This document shows, piece after piece, positions 26,892-33,898 of a DNA stretch of 33,898 nt. The stretch is from an uncultured PS1 clade bacterium (lineage in GTDB: Bacteria; Pseudomonadota; Alphaproteobacteria; MED-G09): assembly GCA_902609025.1 (NCBI GenBank), contig CACLQD010000002.1, positions 1 to 33,898 on the forward strand. The letters are read 5' to 3'. The notes below the pieces were generated by a model, which was not told the origin of the DNA, did no database searches, and saw nothing but the letters and a program-made list of their open reading frames with translations. Position numbers and translations under genes: made by a program. The first letter of the stretch is position 1. Each line of letters begins with the position of its first letter.

Positions 26892-27334
26892 TTTTCTTCT
26901 ACTGAAAATAAAGCCTCACCAACAAGCCCTATTAAATCAACAGATCCTTGAGTGTAAAGAAGATAATCATTTTCGCTTAAATAAATTTCACTTCCTCCGG
27001 GTTCAATTGAAATATAATTACTCCCAAGTAATCCATCCATAGTAATTTTTGCTGAGCTATCATCAGGAATTTTTATTGAGTTATCAATAATCATAACTAA
27101 CTGAGCTTCATATGTTGTCTCATTTAAAGAACTTTTAGATACACTTCCTATCTTAATTCCAGAAAGTCTAACATCCGAACCAATTTGTATTCCATCTATT
27201 CTGTTGAAGGTGGCATTTATATTATAAGTTCCTTCAGTATTGTTATCTGTGATTGAAAAACTGTAAAAAAGAAATGATACAGCCAATATAATAACAATTG
27301 CTCCAATAAATGTTTCAAATATATTTGACCGCAT
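26888..27334 (-). CDS. mlaD: MlaD-type phospholipid transport protein (MCE domain)
   Basis: This 148-residue substrate-binding component of the Mla system moves phospholipids between outer and inner membranes. It has an N-terminal membrane anchor (about residues 7–27, ETFIGAIVIILAVSFLFYSF). A single MCE domain follows, with YNINATFNRIDGIQIGSDVRLSGIKIGSV and LLGSNYISIEPGG. The mlaE, mlaF and mlaB genes are not adjacent; an isolated mlaD next to the NDUFA12 gene is the usual alphaproteobacterial arrangement. It starts five bases after the NDUFA12 stop. Confidence 0.92.
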   Translation of the reverse strand: MRSNIFETFIGAIVIILAVSFLFYSFSITDNNTEGTYNINATFNRIDGIQIGSDVRLSGIKIGSVSKSSLNETTYEAQLVMIIDNSIKIPDDSSAKITMDGLLGSNYISIEPGGSEIYLSENDYLLYTQGSVDLIGLVGEALFSVEEN

Positions 27335-27339
27335 TATAT

Positions 27340-27723
27340 TTACTCAGGACTCCAAGGTTTATAAGTTTCTTTCAACATCTCTGGCTCTTTTTTCTTTGAC
27401 TCATCAGGATTATAAGCCTCAATTGTACCAGTTGCATTTTCCTTATGTATCTTATACCAATTTGGCTTTTTGTCACTTTCATTTGGTATTTCATCTGTTC
27501 GATAATGCAACCAATCATGCCAATCAGCTGCAATTCTTGAAGCATCCATCAAGCCATTATATATAACCCATCTCTGATTCTTATTTTTTTTATTAATATA
27601 GAAAATATTTCCATTCACATCTTTACCAACAAATCTTCCTCTAAATAAAGTTAATAATTTTGTGCTTAAAGTTTGGTTATTCCACCAGGTAAAGGTTTCT
27701 AAAAATAATGATTTAAGACTCAT
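27340..27723 (-). CDS. NADH:ubiquinone oxidoreductase accessory subunit, NDUFA12 family
   Basis: This is a homologue of mitochondrial complex I subunit B17.2/NDUFA12, found in Alphaproteobacteria. The family core RFVGKDVNGNIFYINKKN, RWVIYNGLMDASRIAADWHDWLHYRTDEIP is clear. I place the start at ATG 27723 (MSLKSLFLETFTWWN), one base after the aspS stop. A longer frame into aspS exists but reads non-family sequence. The protein is then 127 residues, normal for the family. It is presumably bound to the peripheral arm of complex I; no nuo genes are in the window. Confidence 0.93.
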   Translation of the reverse strand: MSLKSLFLETFTWWNNQTLSTKLLTLFRGRFVGKDVNGNIFYINKKNKNQRWVIYNGLMDASRIAADWHDWLHYRTDEIPNESDKKPNWYKIHKENATGTIEAYNPDESKKKEPEMLKETYKPWSPE

Positions 27724-27724
27724 T

Positions 27725-29497
27725 TTATTCTTTCTTCTCGATAATCTTAATGCCGGTTTCTTTAAGCTGATCTGATGATATTTCGGATGGTGCATTCATC
27801 ATAAGATCTTGCGCTTGTTGATTCATAGGGAAAGCAATAACTTCTCGTATATTTTCTACACCAGCAATGAGCATTACAATTCTGTCAATACCAGGAGCAA
27901 TGCCGCCATGAGGGGGTGCACCATATCCAAAAGCATCGTACATCGCTCCAAACCGTTTCTTAATTTCATCGATGTTATATCCAGCTATTTCAAAAGCTTT
28001 TAAAAGAATATCTTGTCTATGATTTCTTATTGCGCCAGATGACAATTCAACACCATTACAAACGATATCATATTGAAAAGCTTTAATTTCTAATGGATCC
28101 ATATTTTTTAAAGACTCTAATCCTCCTTGTGGCATAGAAAACGGATTATGGGAGAAATCTATCTTTTTTAATTCTTCATTATACTCAAACATTGGAAAAT
28201 CAACAATCCAACAAAACTCGAAAGAATCTTTCTTTATCAACTCTAGCTCATTTCCAATTTTTACCCTTGCCCTGGAAATAAAATCTAAGAAATTATTAGG
28301 AATACCACATACAAAGAAAATGGAATCACCATCATCGAGTGAGAATTTATTTTTAATTAATTCAGTCTTTTCATCTCCAATATTTTTTGCAATTGGTCCT
28401 GACCCTTTTCCATCTTTAAAAAATATATATCCTAGGCCTGGTTGGCCTTCTTCAATGGCCCATTTATTCATTTTATCACAAAAAGCTCTTGATCCTCCTG
28501 ACTTAGAAGGAATAGCCCATACTTTTATTTTCTCATTTTTAGAAATTTGGTCAGCAAAAATTTTAAAGCCAGAATCAACAAATACTTCGGTAATATCATC
28601 AAGTTCAATTTCTACTCGTAAATCTGGTTTATCTGTTCCATATTTTTGAATTGATTCTGAATAAGAAATTCTCGGAAATTGTTTGTTAACAGACATATTT
28701 TCAGAAAATTTTTCAAATACATCTCTTAGCAAAGGTTCAACTGATTCAAAAATATCCTCTTGATTAACAAAGCTCATTTCAATATCTAATTGATAGAATT
28801 CTCCAGGAGATCTGTCAGCTCTAGCATCCTCGTCTCTAAAACATGGAGCAATCTGAAAATACTTGTCAAAACCTGAAGTCATAAGGAGTTGTTTAAATTG
28901 TTGTGGAGCTTGAGGAAGAGCATAAAATTTACCTGGATGCACCCTTGAAGGAACCAAATAATCTCTTGCTCCTTCAGGGCTAGATGCAGTCATTATTGGT
29001 GTTTGAATCTCGAGAAAATCATTTTCGATCATCTTACTTCTAATAAAATTAATAATTTCAGATCTTAATATTATATTCTTATGAAGAGTTTCTCTTCTTA
29101 AATCTAAAAATCTATATTTTAGTCTTATTTCCTCGGGATAATCAGGCTCGCCAAAAACTGGTAATGGAATATCATCTGAAATCCCAATTACTTCAAGTGT
29201 ATCGACATAAACCTCAATTTTTCCAGTTGGTAATGCTTTATTAATCGTATCATCTGATCTTTGTACAACTTTTCCATTAATTGTGATTACAGACTCATTT
29301 CTTACTTTTTCTGCTTCTTGGAAGGCACTGCTATCTGGATCAAAAACTAACTGTGTTAAGCCAAAATGATCTCTTAAATCAATAAACAAAAGACCGCCAT
29401 GATCTCTTTTTCTGTGAACCCAGCCTGATAATCTAACTTCTTGATTAATATCTTCAGCTCGCAAGCCATTACAATTATGTGTTCTATATTGGTGCAT
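27725..29497 (-). CDS. aspS: aspartyl-tRNA synthetase (possibly non-discriminating)
   Basis: This 590-residue class II synthetase is of bacterial type. The N-terminal OB fold (about 1–110) contains [20 protein letters not shown]. Motif 2 is [25 protein letters not shown], a GAD insertion domain is present (about 290–410), and motif 3 is [14 protein letters not shown]. The His in RDHGG (H33) appears to correspond to a residue linked to relaxed tRNA-Asp/tRNA-Asn discrimination in Pseudomonas AspRS, so the enzyme may also make Asp-tRNA-Asn for GatCAB. That reading is inference from one position. The gene opens an aspS–NDUFA12–mlaD operon and is divergent from rnd across 41 bases. Confidence 0.95.
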   Translation of the reverse strand: MHQYRTHNCNGLRAEDINQEVRLSGWVHRKRDHGGLLFIDLRDHFGLTQLVFDPDSSAFQEAEKVRNESVITINGKVVQRSDDTINKALPTGKIEVYVDTLEVIGISDDIPLPVFGEPDYPEEIRLKYRFLDLRRETLHKNIILRSEIINFIRSKMIENDFLEIQTPIMTASSPEGARDYLVPSRVHPGKFYALPQAPQQFKQLLMTSGFDKYFQIAPCFRDEDARADRSPGEFYQLDIEMSFVNQEDIFESVEPLLRDVFEKFSENMSVNKQFPRISYSESIQKYGTDKPDLRVEIELDDITEVFVDSGFKIFADQISKNEKIKVWAIPSKSGGSRAFCDKMNKWAIEEGQPGLGYIFFKDGKGSGPIAKNIGDEKTELIKNKFSLDDGDSIFFVCGIPNNFLDFISRARVKIGNELELIKKDSFEFCWIVDFPMFEYNEELKKIDFSHNPFSMPQGGLESLKNMDPLEIKAFQYDIVCNGVELSSGAIRNHRQDILLKAFEIAGYNIDEIKKRFGAMYDAFGYGAPPHGGIAPGIDRIVMLIAGVENIREVIAFPMNQQAQDLMMNAPSEISSDQLKETGIKIIEKKE

Positions 29498-29538
29498 TTA
29501 TCTTTTTTATCTTTTACGAATATCTTTAATACATTTTT

Positions 29539-30732
29539 ATGAAGGACAATAAAAGCATTATTCTGTATAAGTCATTAATGCATTATGTTAAAGACACAAA
29601 TCACTTAACTGAATTATGTTCTAAATTAAATAAATCAAAATTTCTTGCTATAGATACTGAATTCATAAGAGAAAAAACATATTGGCCAAAATTGTGTCTT
29701 ATCCAAGTTTTTAATGGTGAGGATAAGATTATTATTGACCCATTAGCAAAGGAACTTGATCTAAAGCCTTTTTTTAAAATTCTTAGTAACAATGAAATAG
29801 TTAAAATTTTTCATTCTGGAAGACAGGATATTGAAATTTTCTATAATCTAACAAAAAAAATTCCTAAAAACATATATGATACTCAGATTGCTGCAATGGT
29901 TTGTGGTTTTGGAGACTCAATAGGATATGAGAATTTAGTTTCTCAGCTTTTAGGAAAGAAAATTGATAAAACATCAAGACTAACAAATTGGTCAAATCGT
30001 CCATTAAGTAAAAAACAAATTAATTATGCAATATCAGATGTGACCCATTTATTCGAAATATATCCTCTAATCAAGGATAAAATAATTAATAATAAAAGAG
30101 AGAGTTGGTTTAAAGAAGAAATTAAGATTTTAATTTCAAAAAAAACTTATGACTTAAACCCTAATGAGTCATGGAAAAGATTGAAATATAGAAATTTAAA
30201 TAAAAATTCAATTGGAATTCTTATTGAGTTAGCCAAATGGAGAGAAATCAAGGCACAAGAAAAAGATGTTCCAAGAGGTAATATAATAAGGGATGATGTA
30301 ATATATGAACTATGTTCAGCCCAACCAAAAAATAGAGATGACTTCAATAATTTGAGATCTTTTAATAGAAAGGGATCTTTAAGAAAAGAATTTACCGAAG
30401 AAATTATTAAAATCATCGATAAAGGAAAATCGATAAAAAAAGAAAAACTTCCAAAAATTAAACCCTTAAAAAGACTTCCGACGGGAATATCATCCAAGGT
30501 TTCTATTTTAAAGATTCTACTTGATAATATATCCGAGGAATATGGTGTTGCGCAGAAACTAATAGCAAATAAAAACGATCTTCAGGAGCTAGTACTTGAT
30601 GATCAAGCTGATATCAAAACACTAAAAGGATGGAGATACAAAATATTTGGAAAAAAAGCTATTGATTTTAAAAATGGTAAAATATCTATAAAAATGAAAG
30701 ATGATAAAGTAGTTCTTGAGTCTAATAAATAA
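29539..30732 (+). CDS. rnd: ribonuclease D
   Basis: This 3'-5' exoribonuclease is used in tRNA maturation. DEDD exonuclease motifs are visible: FLAIDTEFIRE (about residue 35), KIFHSGRQDIEIFYNL (about 92) and YAISDVTHLFEIYP (about 155). An HRDC-type domain follows (about 220–300), with IGILIELAKWREIKAQEKDVPRGNIIRDDVI. At 397 residues it is slightly longer than many RNase D proteins. An ATG at 29578 (MHYVKD) is a reasonable alternative start, and neither has a good ribosome-binding site. The stop is two bases from the convergent hda stop. Confidence 0.92.
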   Translation: MKDNKSIILYKSLMHYVKDTNHLTELCSKLNKSKFLAIDTEFIREKTYWPKLCLIQVFNGEDKIIIDPLAKELDLKPFFKILSNNEIVKIFHSGRQDIEIFYNLTKKIPKNIYDTQIAAMVCGFGDSIGYENLVSQLLGKKIDKTSRLTNWSNRPLSKKQINYAISDVTHLFEIYPLIKDKIINNKRESWFKEEIKILISKKTYDLNPNESWKRLKYRNLNKNSIGILIELAKWREIKAQEKDVPRGNIIRDDVIYELCSAQPKNRDDFNNLRSFNRKGSLRKEFTEEIIKIIDKGKSIKKEKLPKIKPLKRLPTGISSKVSILKILLDNISEEYGVAQKLIANKNDLQELVLDDQADIKTLKGWRYKIFGKKAIDFKNGKISIKMKDDKVVLESNK

Positions 30733-30734
30733 AG

Positions 30735-31406
30735 TCACTTCAATAGATCATTTATAAGAGGAATAGTTATTTTTTTACCTTTCTCTAAAGAAAACTTATC
30801 AATTTTCTCAATAAATAAATTTATACTCTCATATGACCTCTCTAGTCTAGATACTAAAAAATCAATAATATTTGGGTTTATTTTCAATTGTTTATCATTA
30901 AATATTTTTATTAATAACAACTCCATTAATTGATCATCTGGTTCTTTGATTTTGGCCTCAAGAACAGAATTTAATCTTGATTTTAAATCTTCAAGATTTA
31001 AATCAATTTCAGAAATTGGTTTCCTTGAAGTCATTAATAATTTCTTATTATTTTCTTTCGCAAGGTTAATTATGTGAAAAAGCTCTTGTTCAAATTTATC
31101 ATGCTTAACCATATGGATATTTTCCAATATAAAAAAATCTGAATCCTCAAATCTATCTAATATATTTTGATAATCTCTATCAAAGTATAGAGTTTTATAA
31201 TTTCTAGCATTTTTTATTAAAATTTTAGATAAATGTGTTTTGCCAGAATATGGTGGACCGCTTATTAATCCAAAATTGATTTCTTCTTTTACCATTTTAA
31301 CAATTAAATTAAACGCAAAATTGTTTGAGTCTGTAATTATGTAATCCTCTATACCTAAAGCTTTCTTATTAGGCATTTCAAAATAGAGTTGTTTAGAATT
31401 CTTCAT
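30735..31406 (-). CDS. hda: DnaA-related regulatory protein Hda/HdaA
   Basis: This 223-residue AAA+ protein is similar to the ATPase domain of DnaA but without the DNA-binding domain. Walker A is GPPYSGKT at residues 50–57. DFFILENIHMVKHD (about 90) is a modified Walker B, where LEN replaces the usual DD/DE. SEIDLNLEDLKSRLNSVLEAKI is the sensor/box VII region. The N-terminus carries QLYFEMP, a short QL-x-F-type motif like the beta-clamp-binding motif of Hda. It would promote ATP hydrolysis by DnaA after initiation. It lies 10 bases after the phosphatidyltransferase gene. Confidence 0.85.
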   Translation of the reverse strand: MKNSKQLYFEMPNKKALGIEDYIITDSNNFAFNLIVKMVKEEINFGLISGPPYSGKTHLSKILIKNARNYKTLYFDRDYQNILDRFEDSDFFILENIHMVKHDKFEQELFHIINLAKENNKKLLMTSRKPISEIDLNLEDLKSRLNSVLEAKIKEPDDQLMELLLIKIFNDKQLKINPNIIDFLVSRLERSYESINLFIEKIDKFSLEKGKKITIPLINDLLK

Positions 31407-31416
31407 TTAAAAACCA

Positions 31417-31974
31417 TTAGTAATTTTTATTTACTGAATTCACATTAATCAGCCAAACCTTTAGATATGACATCCAAGATAAAATTGTTGAGATGGCTAT
31501 GAGATAAGTTGTAATCCCATGAATTGATGTGGTTAATTCATTTAGTAGCTGATTATTTAATATAACTAAAAATGTAATAATAATGTAAAATATTTGGAGA
31601 AAAGTATTTATCTTGCTTATTATTAATGGTTCAATTCGAAGATTAGTTCCGAGCATCCAAGATATTATTACTGCGCCAAAAATGGCAATATCCCTGGAAA
31701 CAATAATAATAATTAACCAAATCGGAACATAGCCATTATATCCAAGCAAAACTATAGATGAAACAATTAGAAATTTATCAGCTATTGGATCCAAATAGCT
31801 TCCCAGTAAAGTTTGTTGATTGAACCTCTTTGCTATGAAACCATCCAAAGCATCAGAGACACCGCTCAATAAAAAAAATATGAAACCTAAAAAGTAACTT
31901 TCACTAAGAATTAACCAAACTATATAAGGTGTTAATAGGAGTCTTGAAATAGTTATAATATTTGGAAGATTCAT
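31417..31974 (-). CDS. CDP-alcohol phosphatidyltransferase family protein (PgsA/cardiolipin synthase-like)
   Basis: This integral membrane enzyme of phospholipid head-group synthesis has about 185 residues and several hydrophobic helices. The CDP-alcohol motif is D41-x2-D44-G45-x2-A48-K49-x8-G58-x3-D62-x3-D66; all four aspartates are present, but the usual arginine after the alanine is lysine. The start MNLPNIITISRLLLTP is typical of the family, so I use ATG 31974 rather than the in-frame TTG at 31986. It could be phosphatidylglycerophosphate synthase or a CAP-type cardiolipin synthase; linkage to hda and purMN is common for a second, PgsA-like copy in Alphaproteobacteria. Confidence 0.87.
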   Translation of the reverse strand: MNLPNIITISRLLLTPYIVWLILSESYFLGFIFFLLSGVSDALDGFIAKRFNQQTLLGSYLDPIADKFLIVSSIVLLGYNGYVPIWLIIIIVSRDIAIFGAVIISWMLGTNLRIEPLIISKINTFLQIFYIIITFLVILNNQLLNELTTSIHGITTYLIAISTILSWMSYLKVWLINVNSVNKNY

Positions 31975-32055
31975 TGTATAACTCAAAATAAATATTAATG
32001 GTGAACTGTTTAATTATATTAATCAATAATAAATTTCTTTTATAATAGGCTGGTC

Positions 32056-33108
32056 TTGAATAAAAAAAACTCTCCAATAACATATTCTTCTTCAGGAGTT
32101 GATATTGAAAAAGGCAATCAGCTTGTGGAAGAAATTAAACCTATAATCAGAGAAACAAAAGTACCAGGTGCAGATATTGAAATAGGAGGTTTTGGTGGTT
32201 TATTTGATATAATGAAGCTAGGATTTGATGACCCTCTACTTGTATCATCTACTGATGGAGTCGGAACAAAGCTTCTTCTTGCAATAGAAAGTAATAATGT
32301 TAGCGGTGTAGGAATTGATCTGGTGGCCATGTGTGTTAACGACTTAATAGTCCAGGGAGCTCAGCCTCTTTTTTTCTTAGATTACTTTGCTACAGGAATT
32401 CTATCAAAAACAACTGCTAAAGAAGTTATAAAAAGTATCGCAGATGGGTGTATTCAGTCTAAATGTGCATTAATTGGTGGAGAAACAGCAGAAATGCCAG
32501 GTTTTTACGATGAAAACCATTTTGATTTGGCTGGTTTTGCTGTTGGAGCAGTAGAAAGAAAAAATTTACTTCCAAAAGAGGTTAAAGTTAATGATGATAT
32601 CATTGGATTAGAATCATCAGGTGTTCATTCAAATGGGTTTTCACTAGTAAGAAAAATTTTAGATGTTTCAAAAACGCAATTAGATTCCAATACTCAATTT
32701 AATGAGTTTACTTTTGGTGAAGAACTCTTAAAGCCAACAAAAATATATGTGAAAACTATCATTTCCTTACTTAATAAAACTAACGCCATTAATGCAATTG
32801 CCCATATAACCGGCGGAGGAATTACAGAAAATTTACCAAGAGTTTTTGGTTCTGGCAAAGTTCAGGCAGAAATTTTTAAGGATAGCTGGAGAAAACCAGA
32901 AATTTTTCACTGGCTTCAGGAGGCTGGAAATATAGAAGAATCTGAAATGCTAAAGACATTTAATTGTGGAATTGGGATGATCTTAGTTGTTGACCCGAAA
33001 GAAACTTGTAATCTGCTAAATGAACTTAGAGAATTAGGAGAAGAACCGTCATTAATTGGAAAAATAACTCATAATGAAAACCCAGAAACTCTTGTAGTAT
33101 ATAAATAA
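32056..33108 (+). CDS. purM: phosphoribosylformylglycinamidine cyclo-ligase (AIR synthetase)
   Basis: This enzyme closes FGAM to AIR, step five of purine synthesis. The 350-residue protein begins ITYSSSGVDIEKGNQLV and contains LLVSSTDGVGTKLLLA, GVGIDLVAMCVNDL, LIGGETAEMPGFY and the C-terminal AHITGGGITENLPRV and FNCGIGMILVV motifs. The start is a TTG at 32056, as no ATG occurs before the conserved N-terminus; AGG lies about seven bases upstream. It is separated from purN by one base and divergent from the phosphatidyltransferase gene. Confidence 0.95.
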   Translation: MNKKNSPITYSSSGVDIEKGNQLVEEIKPIIRETKVPGADIEIGGFGGLFDIMKLGFDDPLLVSSTDGVGTKLLLAIESNNVSGVGIDLVAMCVNDLIVQGAQPLFFLDYFATGILSKTTAKEVIKSIADGCIQSKCALIGGETAEMPGFYDENHFDLAGFAVGAVERKNLLPKEVKVNDDIIGLESSGVHSNGFSLVRKILDVSKTQLDSNTQFNEFTFGEELLKPTKIYVKTIISLLNKTNAINAIAHITGGGITENLPRVFGSGKVQAEIFKDSWRKPEIFHWLQEAGNIEESEMLKTFNCGIGMILVVDPKETCNLLNELRELGEEPSLIGKITHNENPETLVVYK

Positions 33109-33109
33109 A

Positions 33110-33757
33110 ATGAGAGTAGCAATATTAATATCTGGGCGAGGATCGAATATGGAAAGGCTCATTGAGTCTTGTAAAATAAACAATAAATCTGCAAGTATTG
33201 AACTAGTGTTTTCAAATAATGCTAAGGCTTCAGGTCTTTCCTATGCAAAAAATAGAGGAATAGAAACCTCTGTAATTGATCATAGGATTTATGAAAAGAG
33301 AGAAGACTTTGATCATGAATTAGATAAGAAGCTTAGAGAGAATAACATAGATTTTATTTGTAATGCTGGCTTTATGAGAATTTTGAGTGAAGATTTTGTA
33401 AATAATTGGTTTAATAAACAACTTAATATTCATCCATCATTGCTACCTGACTTTAAAGGGTTAAATGTTCATAAGCGAGTAATAGAATCTAAAACAAATA
33501 TATCTGGCTGTACAGTTCACCTTGTTAGAGCAGGTGTAGATGAAGGTCCAATAATTGGACAAATTTCAACAAAAGTTGAAAGTAATGATAATGAAGAAAT
33601 ATTAGCAAGCAAGATACTCAAACTTGAGCATATTTTATATCCATTATGTTTAAAATTATTTTCTGATAACTTGATTCAGATCAATGATGATAAGATAATT
33701 TACAGTAAGGAAGCTGTATACCAACTAGATGGAATTAATGGAAGATTAGATAAATAA
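33110..33757 (+). CDS. purN: phosphoribosylglycinamide formyltransferase
   Basis: This enzyme formylates GAR using 10-formyl-tetrahydrofolate, step three of purine synthesis. The 215-residue protein starts MRVAILISGRGSNMERLI (phosphate-binding loop). It has NAGFMRILSEDFVNNW, the catalytic LNIHPSLLPDFKG (Asn and His) and GCTVHLVRAGVDEGPII with the catalytic aspartate. It is complete, with a C-terminal extension of about 20 residues (KEAVYQLDGINGRLDK). The ATG follows the purM stop by one base. Its stop is five bases from that of ndk on the other strand. Confidence 0.95.
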   Translation: MRVAILISGRGSNMERLIESCKINNKSASIELVFSNNAKASGLSYAKNRGIETSVIDHRIYEKREDFDHELDKKLRENNIDFICNAGFMRILSEDFVNNWFNKQLNIHPSLLPDFKGLNVHKRVIESKTNISGCTVHLVRAGVDEGPIIGQISTKVESNDNEEILASKILKLEHILYPLCLKLFSDNLIQINDDKIIYSKEAVYQLDGINGRLDK

Positions 33758-33762
33758 AATAT

Positions 33763-33898
33763 TTATATAATGTCAGACTCATTAAAGAAGTAGTTTATTT
33801 CTTCAATTGCTGCCTCAGAAGAGTCTGAACCGTGAACAGAATTTGCCTCTATTGATAGAGCAAACTGCCTTCTAATTGTTCCCTCTTCAGCATCATCA
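33763..33898 (-). CDS. ndk: nucleoside diphosphate kinase, C-terminal end (cut by window edge)
   Basis: The last 44 codons of a minus-strand gene are present. They read [19 protein letters not shown] followed by [19 protein letters not shown] and a stop at 33765–33763. The GTIR segment and VHGSDS are diagnostic of nucleoside diphosphate kinase, which equilibrates NTP and dNTP pools. The catalytic histidine in this segment's canonical NxxHGSDS lies at the H of VHGSDS. The N-terminal part lies beyond the window. Confidence 0.93.
   Translation of the reverse strand, partial: DDAEEGTIRRQFALSIEANSVHGSDSSEAAIEEINYFFNESDII

Noticed and set aside
27724-27795. N-terminal extension of the NDUFA12 gene into aspS (start at 27795)
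   Set aside because: The extra 24 residues are an out-of-frame reading of the aspS 3' end, and the family protein begins at ATG 27723.

Overview
The window is a gene-dense (about 95% coding), strongly AT-rich piece of bacterial core chromosome. Several neighbourhoods are typical of Alphaproteobacteria: nnr next to glnB–glutamine synthetase–parE; an iscR-headed suf operon; an amidase/prfB/RNase E cluster; M48 protease–DsbA–aroQ–accB–accC; a bacterial homologue of the complex I subunit NDUFA12 beside mlaD; and rnd–hda–CDP-alcohol phosphatidyltransferase–purM–purN–ndk. The A+T bias, very short spacers and stop-on-stop overlaps suggest a streamlined, probably marine planktonic lineage (SAR11-like or another AT-rich clade). 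Class level is fairly secure; anything finer is a guess. I see no mobile elements, tRNA or rRNA genes, CRISPR arrays or phage genes.

Layout. 1–3719 (minus): an SCP2/thiolase-like protein, a histidine-phosphatase protein, the bifunctional NAD(P)HX repair enzyme, and the first codons of one more gene. 3720–5300: a divergent control region with a sigma-54-like promoter, P-II protein GlnB, a eukaryote-type (class II) glutamine synthetase, and a strong terminator. 5342–8093: parE and an enoyl-CoA hydratase. 8095–13874 (minus): iscR-sufB-sufC-sufD-sufS-sufT-sufA, a complete Fe-S assembly operon behind an IscR-type palindrome. 14031–15927: a small alpha/beta hydrolase and tyrS. 15924–20277: a DUF3971/AsmA-like protein, a peroxiredoxin, prfB with its programmed +1 frameshift, and an N-acetylmuramoyl-L-alanine amidase. 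20508–26891 (plus): RNase E, M48 protease, DsbA-like oxidoreductase, aroQ, accB, accC. 26888–29497 (minus): aspS, NDUFA12 homologue, mlaD. 29539–33898: rnd (plus), hda and a phosphatidyltransferase (minus), purM–purN (plus), and the 3' end of ndk (minus).

The genes are housekeeping: nitrogen status sensing and assimilation, Fe-S biogenesis, translation, RNA turnover, envelope maintenance, fatty acid synthesis and purine synthesis. I do not see a previously undescribed system. The most notable anomaly is an in-frame TAA inside the otherwise intact RNase E gene, in the acidic insert of its S1 domain. Next are the pairing of P-II with a class II glutamine synthetase behind a -24/-12 type promoter, the canonical RF2 frameshift, the IscR box, and the fact that all six convergent gene pairs end within five bases of each other or overlap.
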